A stretch of 64,000 nucleotides of DNA from Brucella sp. BE17 (GCF_039545455.1 NZ_CP154468.1:1226001-1290000); one strand, 5' to 3'; counted from the stretch's first letter, positions 1 to 10,400 are shown. Made by a program: numbers and translations. Notes: generated by a model from the letters alone, not told the origin.

Positions 1-1386
1 CTGAGACTGCACGGAAACGTCGAGCGCTGAAACGGCTTCATCTGCGATGAGGCAAATGGGGTCGAGCGCGAGTGCGCGCGCGATACAGACACGCTGCCGT
101 TGACCGCCTGAAAACTCATGCGGAAACCGATCAATCGCATTGCCTCCCAATCCAACTCTTTCAAGCCACTTACGTGCAATAGCTTGTGCATCCGCACGCG
201 ATGCACCGAAGGCCATCGGCCCGCGTACGATGCTTTCGCCCACTTTCAAACGAGGATCAAGAGATGCATAGGGGTCCTGAAAGACGATCTGCACCCGACG
301 ACGAAACTGGCGCAAGGCCTCGCGGCCCATGGCCCGCACCGATGTGCCCTCAAATAAAATCTCGCCGGCGTCAGGCTCGATCAGGCGAAGAATCATCCGG
401 GCAAGCGTAGATTTTCCTGAACCGCTTTCCCCAACCACAGCCAGCGTATCACCGCGGTTCAAAGCGAGATCGATATTTTCGGCGGCAACGACGCGACGCG
501 CCGGTGCGATAAGGCCCTGCCTGCTGTGGAAAACCTTCTGGAGACTTTTGATCTCTAGCAGCGCCCCACCTTGCTTGTGCAAGTTGCGTACGGCGCCTCT
601 GCCCGGGACAGCATCCAAAAGTTCGCGCGTGTAGCTTTCACGCGGCGTATTCAGAACGTCTTCAGCTAGGCCCTCCTCCACCACCTGACCATGCCGCAGC
701 ACAACAACGCGATCAGCGATATCGGCGACCACCCCAATATCATGCGTGATGAAAAGAACGCCCATACCGCGCTTCGCCCGCAATTCGCAGATCAAGTCGA
801 GGATTTGCCGTTGTGTCGTGACGTCCAGAGCTGTGGTCGGTTCGTCGGCGATAAGCAGGCGCGGATTGTTGGCAAGCGCCATCGCAATCATCACGCGTTG
901 TCTTTGCCCGCCTGAAAGCTGGAACGGATAGGCTTCTGCCAGCGTCAGTGGCTCCGGCAGCCCCACCTGCGTAAACAGACCCTGCACGCGCGCTGCAACC
1001 GAACGCGCACTGGCCGCAGAATCATGCGTGCGTATGGCTTCACCAACCTGATCCCCTACTTTTGCAAGTGGGTTCAGCGCCGTCAGCGGCTCCTGAAAAA
1101 TCATGGCGATTTCACCGCCGCGTAGCGCGCGCATATCTTTGGGCGAAAGCTGCAGCAGATCACGACCGCCAAACCGGACAGACCCGTCCAGCACCTGGAC
1201 CTTCGGCGGAAGCAGCCCTAGAATCGAGTGGGCAGTCATCGACTTGCCTGAACCGCTTTCACCGACCAGACAAACGATTTCATCGGGATTAACGGTCAGG
1301 CTTATGCCCTCGACCGCGCGTGTACGATCGCCACCGTCGGGCAAACCGACAACAAGGTTTTCAATGTCAAGCAGATGTCCGGTCAT
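1..1386 (-). CDS. Dipeptide/oligopeptide-type ABC transporter, double ATP-binding protein (3' end cut by window)
   Basis: This is a cytoplasmic ATPase energising a peptide-type importer. It has two ABC domains in one chain, like a DppD-DppF fusion. The first has Walker A GESGSGKS at about residues 42-49, signature LSGGQRQR and Walker B LLIADEP. The second has Walker A GESGSGKST near residue 320 and signature FSGGQRQR, and reads to SALDVSVQ before the window ends. 462 codons are present and the frame is open at base 1, so the C-terminus lies outside. The start ATG at 1386 overlaps the stop of the upstream permease (ATGA), which indicates translational coupling. The family is certain; the substrate (peptide, opine or similar) cannot be read from the ATPase. 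Confidence 0.93.
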   Translation of the reverse strand, partial: MTGHLLDIENLVVGLPDGGDRTRAVEGISLTVNPDEIVCLVGESGSGKSMTAHSILGLLPPKVQVLDGSVRFGGRDLLQLSPKDMRALRGGEIAMIFQEPLTALNPLAKVGDQVGEAIRTHDSAASARSVAARVQGLFTQVGLPEPLTLAEAYPFQLSGGQRQRVMIAMALANNPRLLIADEPTTALDVTTQRQILDLICELRAKRGMGVLFITHDIGVVADIADRVVVLRHGQVVEEGLAEDVLNTPRESYTRELLDAVPGRGAVRNLHKQGGALLEIKSLQKVFHSRQGLIAPARRVVAAENIDLALNRGDTLAVVGESGSGKSTLARMILRLIEPDAGEILFEGTSVRAMGREALRQFRRRVQIVFQDPYASLDPRLKVGESIVRGPMAFGASRADAQAIARKWLERVGLGGNAIDRFPHEFSGGQRQRVCIARALALDPICLIADEAVSALDVSVQSQ

Positions 1387-2213
1387 GCTCTTGAAATCCT
1401 TGGATTGAGAGCGTCATTCAACGCTTCACCGACAAAGTTGATCGCAACGACCGTCAGCAGGATCGCAAGGCCCGGAAAAAGGCTCATCCACCAAGCTTGC
1501 CTGATAACCGTGCGCCCCGCACCAATCATATAGCCCCAACTCATATAGTTGGGATCGCCTAGCCCCATGAACGACAAGGCCGCCTCGATGAGAATGGCTG
1601 CAGCCACCGTCAGGGATCCCGCGACGATGATCGGCGATATGGCATTCGGCAAAACATGACGGGCCACGATCGAGGCCGTGGACTGTCCCTGACACTTTGC
1701 CGCCTGAATGAATTCTCGCTGCGCGATGGTTTTCACCTGCGCGCGCGTCAGGCGAGACAACGGAGGCCAGCTTACAAGGCCGATTGCAAGAATAATCGTG
1801 ACGATGGAAGGCGTGAGAATCGCGACGAATAGAATGGCGAGAACGAAACTCGGTACGGTCTGAAAAATTTCAGTGAAGCGAATTATGGCTGCGTCCACCC
1901 ATCCGCCTGCATAGCCTGCGATGCAGCCTAGCAATACACCGATGCACAAGGCCGTCAAAGTGGATGCGAGACCGATCAGTAAGGAAACACGTGCGCCATA
2001 GACGATGCCCGCCGCCACGTCGCGTCCAAGCGTATCCGCCCCGAGTAACATTCCGTTTTCACCGGGCCTGCTGAAAGGAATTCCCGTCATTTCCCAAGGC
2101 GAAGCAGGATAAAGAAGCGGGGCAATAATCGCCATCAGGCAAACCAATCCCAGAAGGATCACTCCTACCATCCCAGCTGGGTGCCGCAGGAAAGTGCGTA
2201 GCGTATCGTTCAT
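1383..2213 (-). CDS. ABC transporter permease, DppC/OppC family
   Basis: This is an inner-membrane permease subunit of 276 aa. It has an N-terminal membrane segment (VGVILLGLVCLMAIIAPLLY), a GADTLGRD motif typical of DppC proteins, and the permease EAA region (EFIQAAKCQGQS followed by HVLPN). I chose ATG 2213 because GGGAGA lies about 6 nt upstream; an in-frame TTG at 2231 has no such site. It lies second to last in a leftward operon of binding protein, DppB, DppC and ATPase. It overlaps the ATPase by 4 nt and is separated from dppB by about 33 nt. Confidence 0.93.
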   Translation of the reverse strand: MNDTLRTFLRHPAGMVGVILLGLVCLMAIIAPLLYPASPWEMTGIPFSRPGENGMLLGADTLGRDVAAGIVYGARVSLLIGLASTLTALCIGVLLGCIAGYAGGWVDAAIIRFTEIFQTVPSFVLAILFVAILTPSIVTIILAIGLVSWPPLSRLTRAQVKTIAQREFIQAAKCQGQSTASIVARHVLPNAISPIIVAGSLTVAAAILIEAALSFMGLGDPNYMSWGYMIGAGRTVIRQAWWMSLFPGLAILLTVVAINFVGEALNDALNPRISRA

Positions 2214-2246
2214 TTTTCTCTCCCGTGGCAACCAGAAATACAGATA

Positions 2247-3227
2247 TTAATGCGCGGCAATGCGTGGATCGATCAGACGATGCAGCAGGTCTGTCAAGAG
2301 ATTGACCGCAATCACCAGAATCGACATTACAAGGAACAAACCCAGAAGAACCGGGTAGTCGCGGGCAGTGACGGCGTCGAACGTCAATCTACCGAGACCC
2401 GGCCACGAAAAGACGGTTTCTACCACCACCGAACCGCCGATTAGTGCTCCGGCCTGTAGACCAGCAAATGTTACGACGGGTACAGCCGCATTGCGAAGCA
2501 TATGGCGCCGAAGAATTTTTCCTTCCGTCAGTCCTTTTGCCCGTGCGGTGCGGACATGATCCTCATGCGAGACTTCGATCAGGGAAGAGCGCATCAGACG
2601 GGTATAGACTGCCATATATATTGCGGAAAGCGTAACGGTCGGAAGAATCAGATGCTTGAGCACATCCAGCATATATTCAAAGGTGCCATAGCTTGCGGAG
2701 CGGATATTGGTATAGCCGAAGGCCGGAAGCCACTCGAGCTTGATCGAAAAGACCAGAATGAGCATGAGACCCAGCCAAAATATCGGCGTGGCGTAAAGCA
2801 GCAGTGAAATCAAGGAAATACCGAGATCCGACCATTTTCCATGTCTGCGCGCCGCAATAGCGCCAAACAGGACCCCACCTATGAGCGACAGGAAAAACGC
2901 CGACAGGGTCAGCAGCAAGGTTGGCCCCAGACGCCCCATGATGAGATCACCGACCGCCATGCGCTGACGATGTGAATAGCCGAGATCGAAGCGTATGATT
3001 TTACCCAGATATGTACCGAGCTGCACGAAATAGGGCTGATCCAGCCCATATTCTTTACGGACCTGCTCTATGAATTTTTCATCGGTCGCACCGGATTGAC
3101 CAGCCACGACCAGCGCCGGATCGCCCGGTGCCGAATGAACCAGCGCAAAATTGATGGTTGCGATGACCAGAATCGTAAAAACGATTCCAGCCACCTTTCC
3201 AAATGCCCGCTGAACGAACCACATCAT
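2247..3227 (-). CDS. ABC transporter permease, DppB/OppB family
   Basis: This is a 326-aa membrane permease that pairs with the DppC-type protein. The N-terminal membrane helix (VFTILVIATINFALVHSAPGDPA) carries the APGDP signature of DppB proteins, and the EAA loop is visible (HVRTARAKGLTEGKILRRHMLRN). A longer frame reaching 3332 exists, but those extra residues run inside the preceding binding-protein gene. ATG 3227 overlaps the binding-protein stop as ATGA, so that start is preferred. Confidence 0.93.
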   Translation of the reverse strand: MMWFVQRAFGKVAGIVFTILVIATINFALVHSAPGDPALVVAGQSGATDEKFIEQVRKEYGLDQPYFVQLGTYLGKIIRFDLGYSHRQRMAVGDLIMGRLGPTLLLTLSAFFLSLIGGVLFGAIAARRHGKWSDLGISLISLLLYATPIFWLGLMLILVFSIKLEWLPAFGYTNIRSASYGTFEYMLDVLKHLILPTVTLSAIYMAVYTRLMRSSLIEVSHEDHVRTARAKGLTEGKILRRHMLRNAAVPVVTFAGLQAGALIGGSVVVETVFSWPGLGRLTFDAVTARDYPVLLGLFLVMSILVIAVNLLTDLLHRLIDPRIAAH

Positions 3228-4810
3228 GCGTATCGCGCGCTTGCAAAATTGCCATTGACGCCGGTTCCGCCCATTATGAGGTCGGTGATGCGGTTGTCGT
3301 GGAGTGTTGGATAACGCTGTTCTGTCATCCAAAGTACCGGCACTTCGTCAACGAGAATGCGCTGCGCTTCCGAGTAAAGCGTGCGCCGTACCTCATCCGA
3401 AGTCGCAACTGCCGCTTCATTGAAAAGCCTGTCGATTTCCGGGTTCTGATAACCCTGCGTATTGGTAAACAGCACACCCTTTTGAATATTCGTGCTGAGA
3501 TAGGTACGGGCCACACCGATTGCTGGATCGGCGTTCTGGTAAAGCAGGTTGGTTGTCACGTCGTAATCCCAGTTCGCCACCGACTGCCCCCAGCCTGCGA
3601 CATCGGTCGAAACCAGATTAACCTCGATACCGCCTGCCGCCATGGCCTGTCGGAAATACTCGGCCAAACGCGCCCACATTTCACCGTAAGGTGCAACAAG
3701 GAAGTTAATCGCCACACGCTTTCCATCCGCGCCTTTCGTCAGGCCCATTTCATCAAGAATGGCGTTCGCCTTGGCTGCATCGAAGGAATAGGCAGGCAAA
3801 TCTGGCTGGAAAAACCGCGTCGTAGAGGAGATGGGCCCTGTTGCAGGCGCAGCCAGCCCGTACATGATGCGATCCACGATGAATTGCCGATCCAGCAGAT
3901 GCATCATAGCCTTGCGGAAGCGCACATCCTTGAACGGTTCGCGACGCAGATTGACCTCATACCAGAGAAGTGGCGAAAAGAACTCGTAACCTTTCGTGGT
4001 AAACGCCAAATGGGGCAAGGCCGCAAGACGCTCTACGTCAAAAGTTTCGACATCGTTCCACTGCGCGAGTTGCGCTTCTCCCGTCTCCATGGCAACGGAA
4101 CGCGAAGCCGCATCCGGAACAATGCGGAAATAGATTTCTGTCAGACCGGGCTTGCCTTCCTGATAATAGTCCGGGTTGGCGACGAGATGAATATGAGAGC
4201 CTCTAACCCATTCATTAAACTTGAACGGGCCGGTACCAATCGGCTTACTGTTTGCCGGATTTGCGGCAAAATCACCGCCTTCATAAATATGCTTGGGAGC
4301 GATTGGAGCTTGCCCTGTCTCGAAGGCATATAGAAAGGCCGCGAAAGGCTCCTTGAGCTTGAAAACGACGGTATGTTCATCGATTGCCGTGATGGTTTCG
4401 CATCGTGCGAAGGCCACGCGTGCGCTGGGATGAACCTCTTTCAACATTACATCACAGGAAAATACAACGTCTGCGGCCGTAAATGGCGTGCCATCATGCC
4501 ATTTCGCATTTTCCACAAGATGGAATGTATAGGTAAGCCCGTCCTCTGAGATTTCCCAGCTCTTGGCCAGTTGCGGACGCGGATTGAGATCGAAATCATA
4601 ATCAAGCAGACCTTCATAGATCTTGCTCGCGACAACGATCGTCGGCTGCTGTGTGTTGAGAGGCAAAATCAATGTTGGCGGTTCGGGCTCCACGAGACTG
4701 ATCAACCCGCCATTCGGCGTCTGCGCGAATGCACCATCATTTTTGATAAGACTAAAGGCCGATGCAGCCAATCCAGTCAGCATCAGCTTGTTAAATTCAC
4801 GTCGCTTCAT
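3224..4810 (-). CDS. Extracellular solute-binding protein family 5 (peptide/opine/nickel type), Tat signal
   Basis: This is a periplasmic binding protein of 528 aa, first gene of the leftward ABC operon. The N-terminus has a twin-arginine pattern (KRREFNKLML), a hydrophobic stretch and an Ala-x-Ala cleavage region (GAFAQ near residue 29), so export by Tat is likely. Family-5 landmarks include AKSWEISEDGLTYTFHL near residue 80, then KWHDGTPFTAADVVFS, and later PIGTGPFKF. An AGAGGCGG sequence precedes the ATG. The ligand is unknown. Divergent genes (M20 hydrolase, amine oxidase) suggest an amide or amino-compound substrate, which is inference only. Confidence 0.92.
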   Translation of the reverse strand: MKRREFNKLMLTGLAASAFSLIKNDGAFAQTPNGGLISLVEPEPPTLILPLNTQQPTIVVASKIYEGLLDYDFDLNPRPQLAKSWEISEDGLTYTFHLVENAKWHDGTPFTAADVVFSCDVMLKEVHPSARVAFARCETITAIDEHTVVFKLKEPFAAFLYAFETGQAPIAPKHIYEGGDFAANPANSKPIGTGPFKFNEWVRGSHIHLVANPDYYQEGKPGLTEIYFRIVPDAASRSVAMETGEAQLAQWNDVETFDVERLAALPHLAFTTKGYEFFSPLLWYEVNLRREPFKDVRFRKAMMHLLDRQFIVDRIMYGLAAPATGPISSTTRFFQPDLPAYSFDAAKANAILDEMGLTKGADGKRVAINFLVAPYGEMWARLAEYFRQAMAAGGIEVNLVSTDVAGWGQSVANWDYDVTTNLLYQNADPAIGVARTYLSTNIQKGVLFTNTQGYQNPEIDRLFNEAAVATSDEVRRTLYSEAQRILVDEVPVLWMTEQRYPTLHDNRITDLIMGGTGVNGNFASARYA

Positions 4811-5399
4811 TCTTTCCGCCTCTTATTATTATTGTCCAATCAGTTACAGATGCTTCTCACTGCAAGTCGCCTCGATACGACGATGGAATATTGGGATGGA
4901 TACTGATCTGGTGACGTTTCCTATTCACTTAAAGCTCGTCGGTTCTCGACGCAGCCATGCCAACGCGTGTGGTTACCCGGGAAAGCAAAAGGAGTGCAGC
5001 GACATTCACCATGACATTAAGTTCCGTATATTGAATTAAATAAACACATATATGGATACCGTGTCAAGCACACCGACAACCATCCCTGATACGGCGGGAA
5101 GCGCATTCATTCGGGAAGCGACAATCCCATAATCAATGGTAAAAGCCTCCTTCACGCTGTAAATCCCTCTCTTCGGTCCCACCTAACCGCTTTACATGGG
5201 AAGATATCTTCCGAGCGAAGCGTGCAATTTGTGCGGAGGGAAATTGACACCGCGCCTCTCAAACAGAAATTATTCACAAACGTGTATTATTAATTCATAA
5301 ATATGATTACTTGATAGAATCTTCTCCCACCCACCCGCAGGCCGTGCACCATCGAAACCCGCATGTTGAATTTCTCGCCGGAGCTGAGGGGATGACAAG
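4811..5399. promoter_or_regulatory. Divergent control region between the peptide-type ABC operon and the M20 gene
   Basis: No gene is seen in this 589-bp stretch. It must hold promoters for both directions. The part next to the M20 gene (about 5265-5325) is strongly AT-rich. The 11-mer ATATATGGATA lies at 5048-5058. The same 11-mer occurs in the CoA-transferase/IclR intergenic region, and its first ten bases recur ahead of the branched-chain transporter. The M20 start has GAGGGG at 5386-5391. Confidence 0.5.
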
Positions 5400-6553
5400 A
5401 TGTTTCTTACAAAAGCTGAACTCGACACTGTAGTGGGTATCCGGCATCGGCTACATAGTCGCCCGGAAGTTTCGGGCGAAGAATTCGAGACAGCGCGCAC
5501 CATCATTGCGGAACTCCGCAAGACCCGACCCGATCACATTGTCAGCGAGTTCGGAGGAACGGGCGTCGCGGCAGTTTATAGCGGCAAGGAAGCCGGCCCT
5601 ACGGTCATGATCCGTTCAGAACTCGACGGCTTGCCGATCCACGAAATTTCGGGCCTGTCCTATCGTTCGGAAAGCCCCGGCAAGGGGCATCTGTGCGGCC
5701 ATGACGGCCACAGCGCGACGCTTCTAGCGCTCGCGCTCGGACTGAAACAAAGCCGTCCCCGACGTGGCCGCGTGGTACTATTGTTTCAGCCTTCCGAAGA
5801 AAATGGCACTGGAGCCGCCGCAGTGCTGAAAGATCCGAAATTTGTTGCGCTCAAGCCCGATCTGGTCCTCTCACAGCATAATTTTCCGGGTCTTCCGTTC
5901 GGATTTGTTGCGTTGAAGGAAGGCTCCGTCAATAGCTCCACGCGCGGCATGAAAATCACCTTTTCGGGAAAGACTGCGCACGCCGCTTCGCCCGAGGAAG
6001 GGATCGCGCCGACACTGGCAATCGCAAACCTTCTTTAGCGCCTGTCCGCACTCGGCAACGGCATCGTCGTCGACGATAATTTTCTTCAGGCTACTATCAC
6101 CCACGCCGTAATCGGCAATGAGAATTTCGGCGTCAGCCCCGGCTACGGAGACATCTGGGTAACTCTGCGAACACTCACCGATGATCGTATGGCCGATCTC
6201 ACGACAGAGGCGGAAAACCTCGTTCGTCAGGAGGCAGAAGCCGCTTCACTGACCCTGTCGATCAGTTATCATCAGATTTTCCACCAATGCTTCAACGATC
6301 CCGAAGCAGTACTGGAACTGCGTCGCGCGTTCGACCAGCAAGGTGTGAAGCATGGCTCGCGGGACGACATTCTTCCCATTCGACCGGGTGAGGATTTCGG
6401 TCTTTTCCGTAACGTCGCGCCATCGGCCATGTTCCTGCTGCGGCCGGTGAAGACCATCCGAGACTGCATAATCCGGATTACAACTTTCCCGATGAACTTA
6501 TCGGCATCGGCGCGCGGATTTTCATGCAGGCGATCCGCAACATTCTGGATTGA
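5400..6553 (+). pseudogene. M20-family amidohydrolase (hippurate/acyl-amino-acid hydrolase type), broken
   Basis: This reads as a metal-dependent amidohydrolase of the M20D type, which removes acyl groups from amino acids. The metal-site motif LCGHDGHSATLL is near residue 99 and the catalytic QPSEENGTGA near residue 130. The frame is stopped by TAG at 6036-6038 after about 212 codons but stays homologous beyond it (GVSPGYGDIWVTLRTLTDDR). A second lesion near 6435-6450 shifts the frame: the last residues (EDHPRLHNPDYNFPDE, ending IRNILD and TGA at 6551-6553) are in another frame. Two independent lesions argue for a true pseudogene rather than one sequencing error. A good ribosome site remains. 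Confidence 0.85.
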
Positions 6554-6615
6554 CCTGCTTTCAGCCCGGATACGCGGGCCGGGCGATATCGGGTTATAAA
6601 TACTGGAGATAACAC

Positions 6616-7909
6616 ATGCACGCCGCTCCCAGATATAAATCCGGCTCTGGATGGAACGCGCTCTTGCCGCGACGTTCGCCCAAAACCAGCCTGCCCACGG
6701 AGAAACGGTTCCACAACATTGTTATCGGTGCCGGCTTTACGGGTCTGGCCACAGCGCGCCGTCTTGCCCATCTGGCACCACACGAAAAACGCTGCTGATA
6801 GAAGCATCGACAATCGGTGAAGGCGCTTCCGGGCGAAATTCCGGTTATCTTTCGATCAATCCCGGCGAGCCGAGTGCGAATGCCGCTGAATTCGCCGATG
6901 ATTGGGCCAACCGGCAAATGGCAATCGTTCAGGCTGGTTTCGATCTGCTGCGCTCGCAGGTGCAGGCCCATGCGATCGATTGCGATTGGGACGACACGCC
7001 GCTAGCCGTCACCGCCGCCGCGACACCGGCTGTCGAGAAAATCGCGCGCGCGACAAGGCGGACCTCTCTGAAATGGGGATTGAACCCAGAGAATACAGTC
7101 AGGACGCGCTGTCGCAATTGATCGGTACGAACTATTACCGCTGCGGTGTTAAGTCACTCACGCGCGCGCTTGTACAGCCGGCGGCTCTACATCGCGGACT
7201 GGCGGACACGCTGCCGCCGACAATAACGCTGCTGGAGCAAACCGCGGTCCATGCTTTGAGTGACCAGAAGCCGTTCCACATTCAGACCAATCGTGGCGAG
7301 TTCATCGGAGATCGCGTATTCATAAACAACAATCTGCACGCCCGTGCCTTCGGCATCGCCAGCAACAGGATGATCGGCATCTATACCTATGGTGCGTTTA
7401 CCCCGGAGTTGGATGAAAGCGAAGCAGCACTGCTGGGCGAAGAACGCAAATGGGGCATTCTCCCCGCCCATCGCATGGGAACCACAATGAGAAAGACCAA
7501 TGGTCGCTTGCTGATTAGAAGCGGTGATTCATATGAAAAGGAACTGGAGCCTGAAGCCGTTCGCGCCATGCTTACGAAACTGTACCGGAACCGGTTTCCA
7601 CACATGCGAAATCATGCGTTCGAGTTCGTTTGGGGTGGCCTCACTGCCGTTACGCATAATGGCAATTTCTATTTCGGTGAGGCACGACCCGGCGTCTTTT
7701 CATCCGTCGGCTGTGGCGGAGCGGGCGTCATCAGGGGATCAATCCAAGGAAAACTGCTCGCCGATCTGGCGCAAAACGCCCAATCACAGCTTCTCAGTGA
7801 TCGCCTGAAAATGAAAGGCCCCAACTGGCCCCCTCCCGAGCCCCGGCTGGGGGTAGGTGCGAAAACACAGTTTGCTTTCGAACAATGGCAAGCGGGCGCG
7901 GAACGCTGA
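6616..7909 (+). pseudogene. FAD-dependent amine/amino-acid oxidoreductase (DadA/PuuB type), frameshifted twice
   Basis: The N-terminus has the FAD-binding motif VIGAGFTGLATARRL. The next segment carries GEGASGRNSGYLS, typical of DAO-family oxidases such as gamma-glutamylputrescine oxidase. The protein is spread over three frames: frame 1 to about 6790, a second frame to about 7060, and a third from there to the stop at 7909, which includes a C-terminal SSVGCGGAGVIRGSIQGKLLADL flavin-contact region. Two frameshifts make a functional full-length enzyme unlikely. It lies about 60 nt after the broken M20 gene and just before an intact aldehyde dehydrogenase, as in amine-oxidation pathways. Confidence 0.85.
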
Positions 7910-7999
7910 ACAATTCCCGACCAGTCAGCCCGGTAACTATTGACATGTTTCCAATTAGACATCTAAATGTCCACGGTTATGTACAAAAGGTACAGGTTT

Positions 8000-9517
8000 A
8001 TGACAAACGATACGAACACACAGGGACTTTCACAGACGTCGCTTCGCGCCTATGACAGCCTTTATATCGGCGGTGAATGGGTTGCTCCGATCGACGGCGG
8101 TACGATGGAAAGCATAGATCCGTCAACGGGAAGACCGTGGGCGCGTGTGGCTTATGGCGGCGTAAAGGATATCAACTGCGCAGTTGCCGCAGCACGAACG
8201 GCTTTCGAAGGTCCGTGGAGCAAAACAACGGCACAGGAACGTGCTGCACTGCTGTACAAGTTTGCTAATCTTTATCAATCGCACGCCGCTGCGTTGGCTG
8301 AACTGGAAACGCGCGATTCCGGGCGTGCAATCCGTGAATCGCGTCTGGACGTTGGTGGGCATCATAACACTTATCGCTGGTTCGCGTCCCTCGCCGACAA
8401 GCTCGATGGGCGCACCATTCCCATTGATGACAGTGTGCACGCCTTTACCTCGCGTGTACCCCTTGGCGTCGTCGGCGCGATCACACCGTGGAACGCACCG
8501 CTCATGATCGCCTGCTGGAAGCTCGCGCCGGCGTTGGCAGCAGGCTGTACGGTTGTCCTCAAACCAGCAGAGCAAACGCCGGTCACTGCTCTTGAACTGG
8601 CGAAGCTGTTTCACGAAGCCGGCTTTCCCGCTGGTGTCGTCAATGTCGTGCCCGGTTACGGGCGCAACGGCGCGGGCGAGAGACTGACCGCGCACCCCGA
8701 CGTCGACAAGATTTCCTTCACCGGCGAAGGCGCTACGGCGAAAGCCATTCTCAAGACCGGCGCGGATACGCTCAAGCGCTTTTCGTTCGAGCTCGGCGGC
8801 AAGGCTCCCCATATAATCTTCGCGGATGCGAATGTCGAACAGGCGCTGAACGCCGCCACCGGTTCCGCATGGGCGCTTGCCGGACAAAGCTGTGCGCTCG
8901 GTTCCCGTGTGCTTGTCGAGCGCTCCATCTACGATGAAGTCGTGGAAGCGTTCGCGCAGCGCGCCGCCAAAGTCCGGGTCGGCATGCCGCTCGATCAGGC
9001 AACGCATATGGGGCCGCAAAACAACACCGAGCAGCTGGAAAAAACACTAGCCTTCATTGATATCGGCAGGAAAGACGGTGCGGAATTGATCACCGGCGGA
9101 CGTCGTATCCAGCGCGACGGCATGGCGGGCGGCTATTTCGTGGAACCCACCGTGTTCGCCAATGCGAATAACGACATGCGTATCGCGCGCGAAGAAATTT
9201 TCGGGCCGGTCGCAACCATCATTCCATTCGACGGCGAAGAAGAAGCCGTCGCCATAGCGAACGACACCACGTACGGGCTTACGGCCGGTTTGTGGACGAA
9301 TGATGTCGGTCGCGCGCACCGTGTCTCCTCACGCATCCGCGCTGGCATGGTCTGGGTCAACACATATCGTTACATCCGCTGGACAACGCCTTATGGCGGC
9401 TTCAAAGCCAGTGGATGGGGACGGGAAAACGGGATTGAGGCGTTGGATAGTTATCTGGAAACGCGCACCACCGTGATCAGCACGACGGGGCGTTTTCCTG
9501 ACGCTTATGCAGACTGA
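8000..9517 (+). CDS. NAD(P)-dependent aldehyde dehydrogenase
   Basis: This is a cytoplasmic enzyme of 505 aa that oxidises an aldehyde to the acid. Family landmarks are in order: GAITPWNAPLMIACWKLAPALAAGCTVVLKP (cofactor fold), FTGEGATAK, the catalytic Glu in FELGGKAP, the nucleophile Cys in GQSCALGSR, and EEIFGPVATI near the C-terminus. I chose ATG 8000, preceded by AGG; an in-frame ATG at 7967 adds 11 residues but lacks a clear ribosome site. It lies downstream of the broken amine oxidase and upstream of an SDR gene, so it may process the aldehyde the oxidase once made. It is intact, unlike its two upstream neighbours. Confidence 0.93.
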   Translation: MTNDTNTQGLSQTSLRAYDSLYIGGEWVAPIDGGTMESIDPSTGRPWARVAYGGVKDINCAVAAARTAFEGPWSKTTAQERAALLYKFANLYQSHAAALAELETRDSGRAIRESRLDVGGHHNTYRWFASLADKLDGRTIPIDDSVHAFTSRVPLGVVGAITPWNAPLMIACWKLAPALAAGCTVVLKPAEQTPVTALELAKLFHEAGFPAGVVNVVPGYGRNGAGERLTAHPDVDKISFTGEGATAKAILKTGADTLKRFSFELGGKAPHIIFADANVEQALNAATGSAWALAGQSCALGSRVLVERSIYDEVVEAFAQRAAKVRVGMPLDQATHMGPQNNTEQLEKTLAFIDIGRKDGAELITGGRRIQRDGMAGGYFVEPTVFANANNDMRIAREEIFGPVATIIPFDGEEEAVAIANDTTYGLTAGLWTNDVGRAHRVSSRIRAGMVWVNTYRYIRWTTPYGGFKASGWGRENGIEALDSYLETRTTVISTTGRFPDAYAD

Positions 9518-9534
9518 AATACCAACGAGAGGAA

Positions 9535-10311
9535 ATGAATATGCGTCTGGCGAACAAACTCGTGGCGGTCACCGCCGCCGCTTCCGGGATGGGACGTGCT
9601 GGGGTGGAGCTTTTCCTGCGCGAGGGCGCAAAGGTAGCGGCGATCGATGTCAATGCCGAAGCGCTCGAAAAACTCAGCCATGAGATGGCGTCGAAAGGTT
9701 ATGAGCTTGAAACCGTTGCTGCGGATCTTTCCGATACAGCGGAGGCGAAAAGTTCGGTGCATGTGGCGGCGGAAAAGCTGGGCGGAATAGACGTCATGTG
9801 GGCTCACGCCGGGACGCCCGGCCCCGGCGGCATCGAAAATCTCGATCTCGAAGCGTACGAAAAATCGATATCGCTCAATGTAACATCGGCAGTTGTGGCG
9901 GCCGGCGAAGTCGTCGGGCACATGCGCAAACGCGGCGGCGGATCGCTGATCTTCACCGCATCCGTTTCAGGGCTGGTGGGTTCGATGTTCGCGCCTATTT
10001 ATTCCCTGCAAAAATTTGGTGTCGTCGGCCTGACCAAATCTCTGGCGCAGACCTTCGCCCCCGACAATATTCGCGTCAACGTCGTATGCCCCGGCCTTGC
10101 CGACACCCCGATGGGCCCCGGCTTCACAAGCCGCCGCGGCGACCCGGAGGAGGCTGCAGCCAATCTGGCGAAAATGCTGACCGCCGTGCCGCTAGGACGC
10201 CTTTGCAAGGCGGAAGAAGTAGCTCATGCGGCCCTGTGGCTGGCTTCCGACGATGCTTCCTTCGTAACCGGCGTCGCTCTGCCCATCGACGGTGGTTTTA
10301 CCTGCCGATAA
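9535..10311 (+). CDS. Short-chain dehydrogenase/reductase
   Basis: This is a 258-aa NAD(P)-dependent oxidoreductase of the classical SDR family. The nucleotide loop is AVTAAASGMGRAG, a variant of TGxxxGxG in which the first Gly is Ala. Catalytic Ser lies in FTASVSG and the YxxxK pair in IYSLQKFGVVGLTK. The C-terminus has the usual ASDDASFVTGVALPIDGGF. GAGAGGAA precedes the ATG. It starts 17 nt after the aldehyde dehydrogenase, so co-transcription is likely. A strong hairpin follows. Confidence 0.92.
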   Translation: MNMRLANKLVAVTAAASGMGRAGVELFLREGAKVAAIDVNAEALEKLSHEMASKGYELETVAADLSDTAEAKSSVHVAAEKLGGIDVMWAHAGTPGPGGIENLDLEAYEKSISLNVTSAVVAAGEVVGHMRKRGGGSLIFTASVSGLVGSMFAPIYSLQKFGVVGLTKSLAQTFAPDNIRVNVVCPGLADTPMGPGFTSRRGDPEEAAANLAKMLTAVPLGRLCKAEEVAHAALWLASDDASFVTGVALPIDGGFTCR

Positions 10312-10370
10312 AAGCTTCGCGCGAAACAGATTCGGTACGATCGACAACCTTACAGAATACTGAAAAATAC

Positions 10371-10400
10371 AACAAAGCCGGTACATATACCGGCTTTGTT
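10371..10400. terminator. Bidirectional rho-independent terminator
   Basis: A perfect 13-bp inverted repeat (arms 10371-10383 and 10388-10400, 4-nt loop; first arm AACAAAGCCGGTA) lies between convergent genes, the rightward SDR and the leftward CitE-like lyase. It has T-rich flanks on both strands, so it can stop transcription from both sides. Confidence 0.85.

Noticed and set aside
3203..4333. 376-codon plus-strand frame over the binding-protein gene
   Set aside because: Antisense shadow of the clear solute-binding protein; no domain and no ribosome site.
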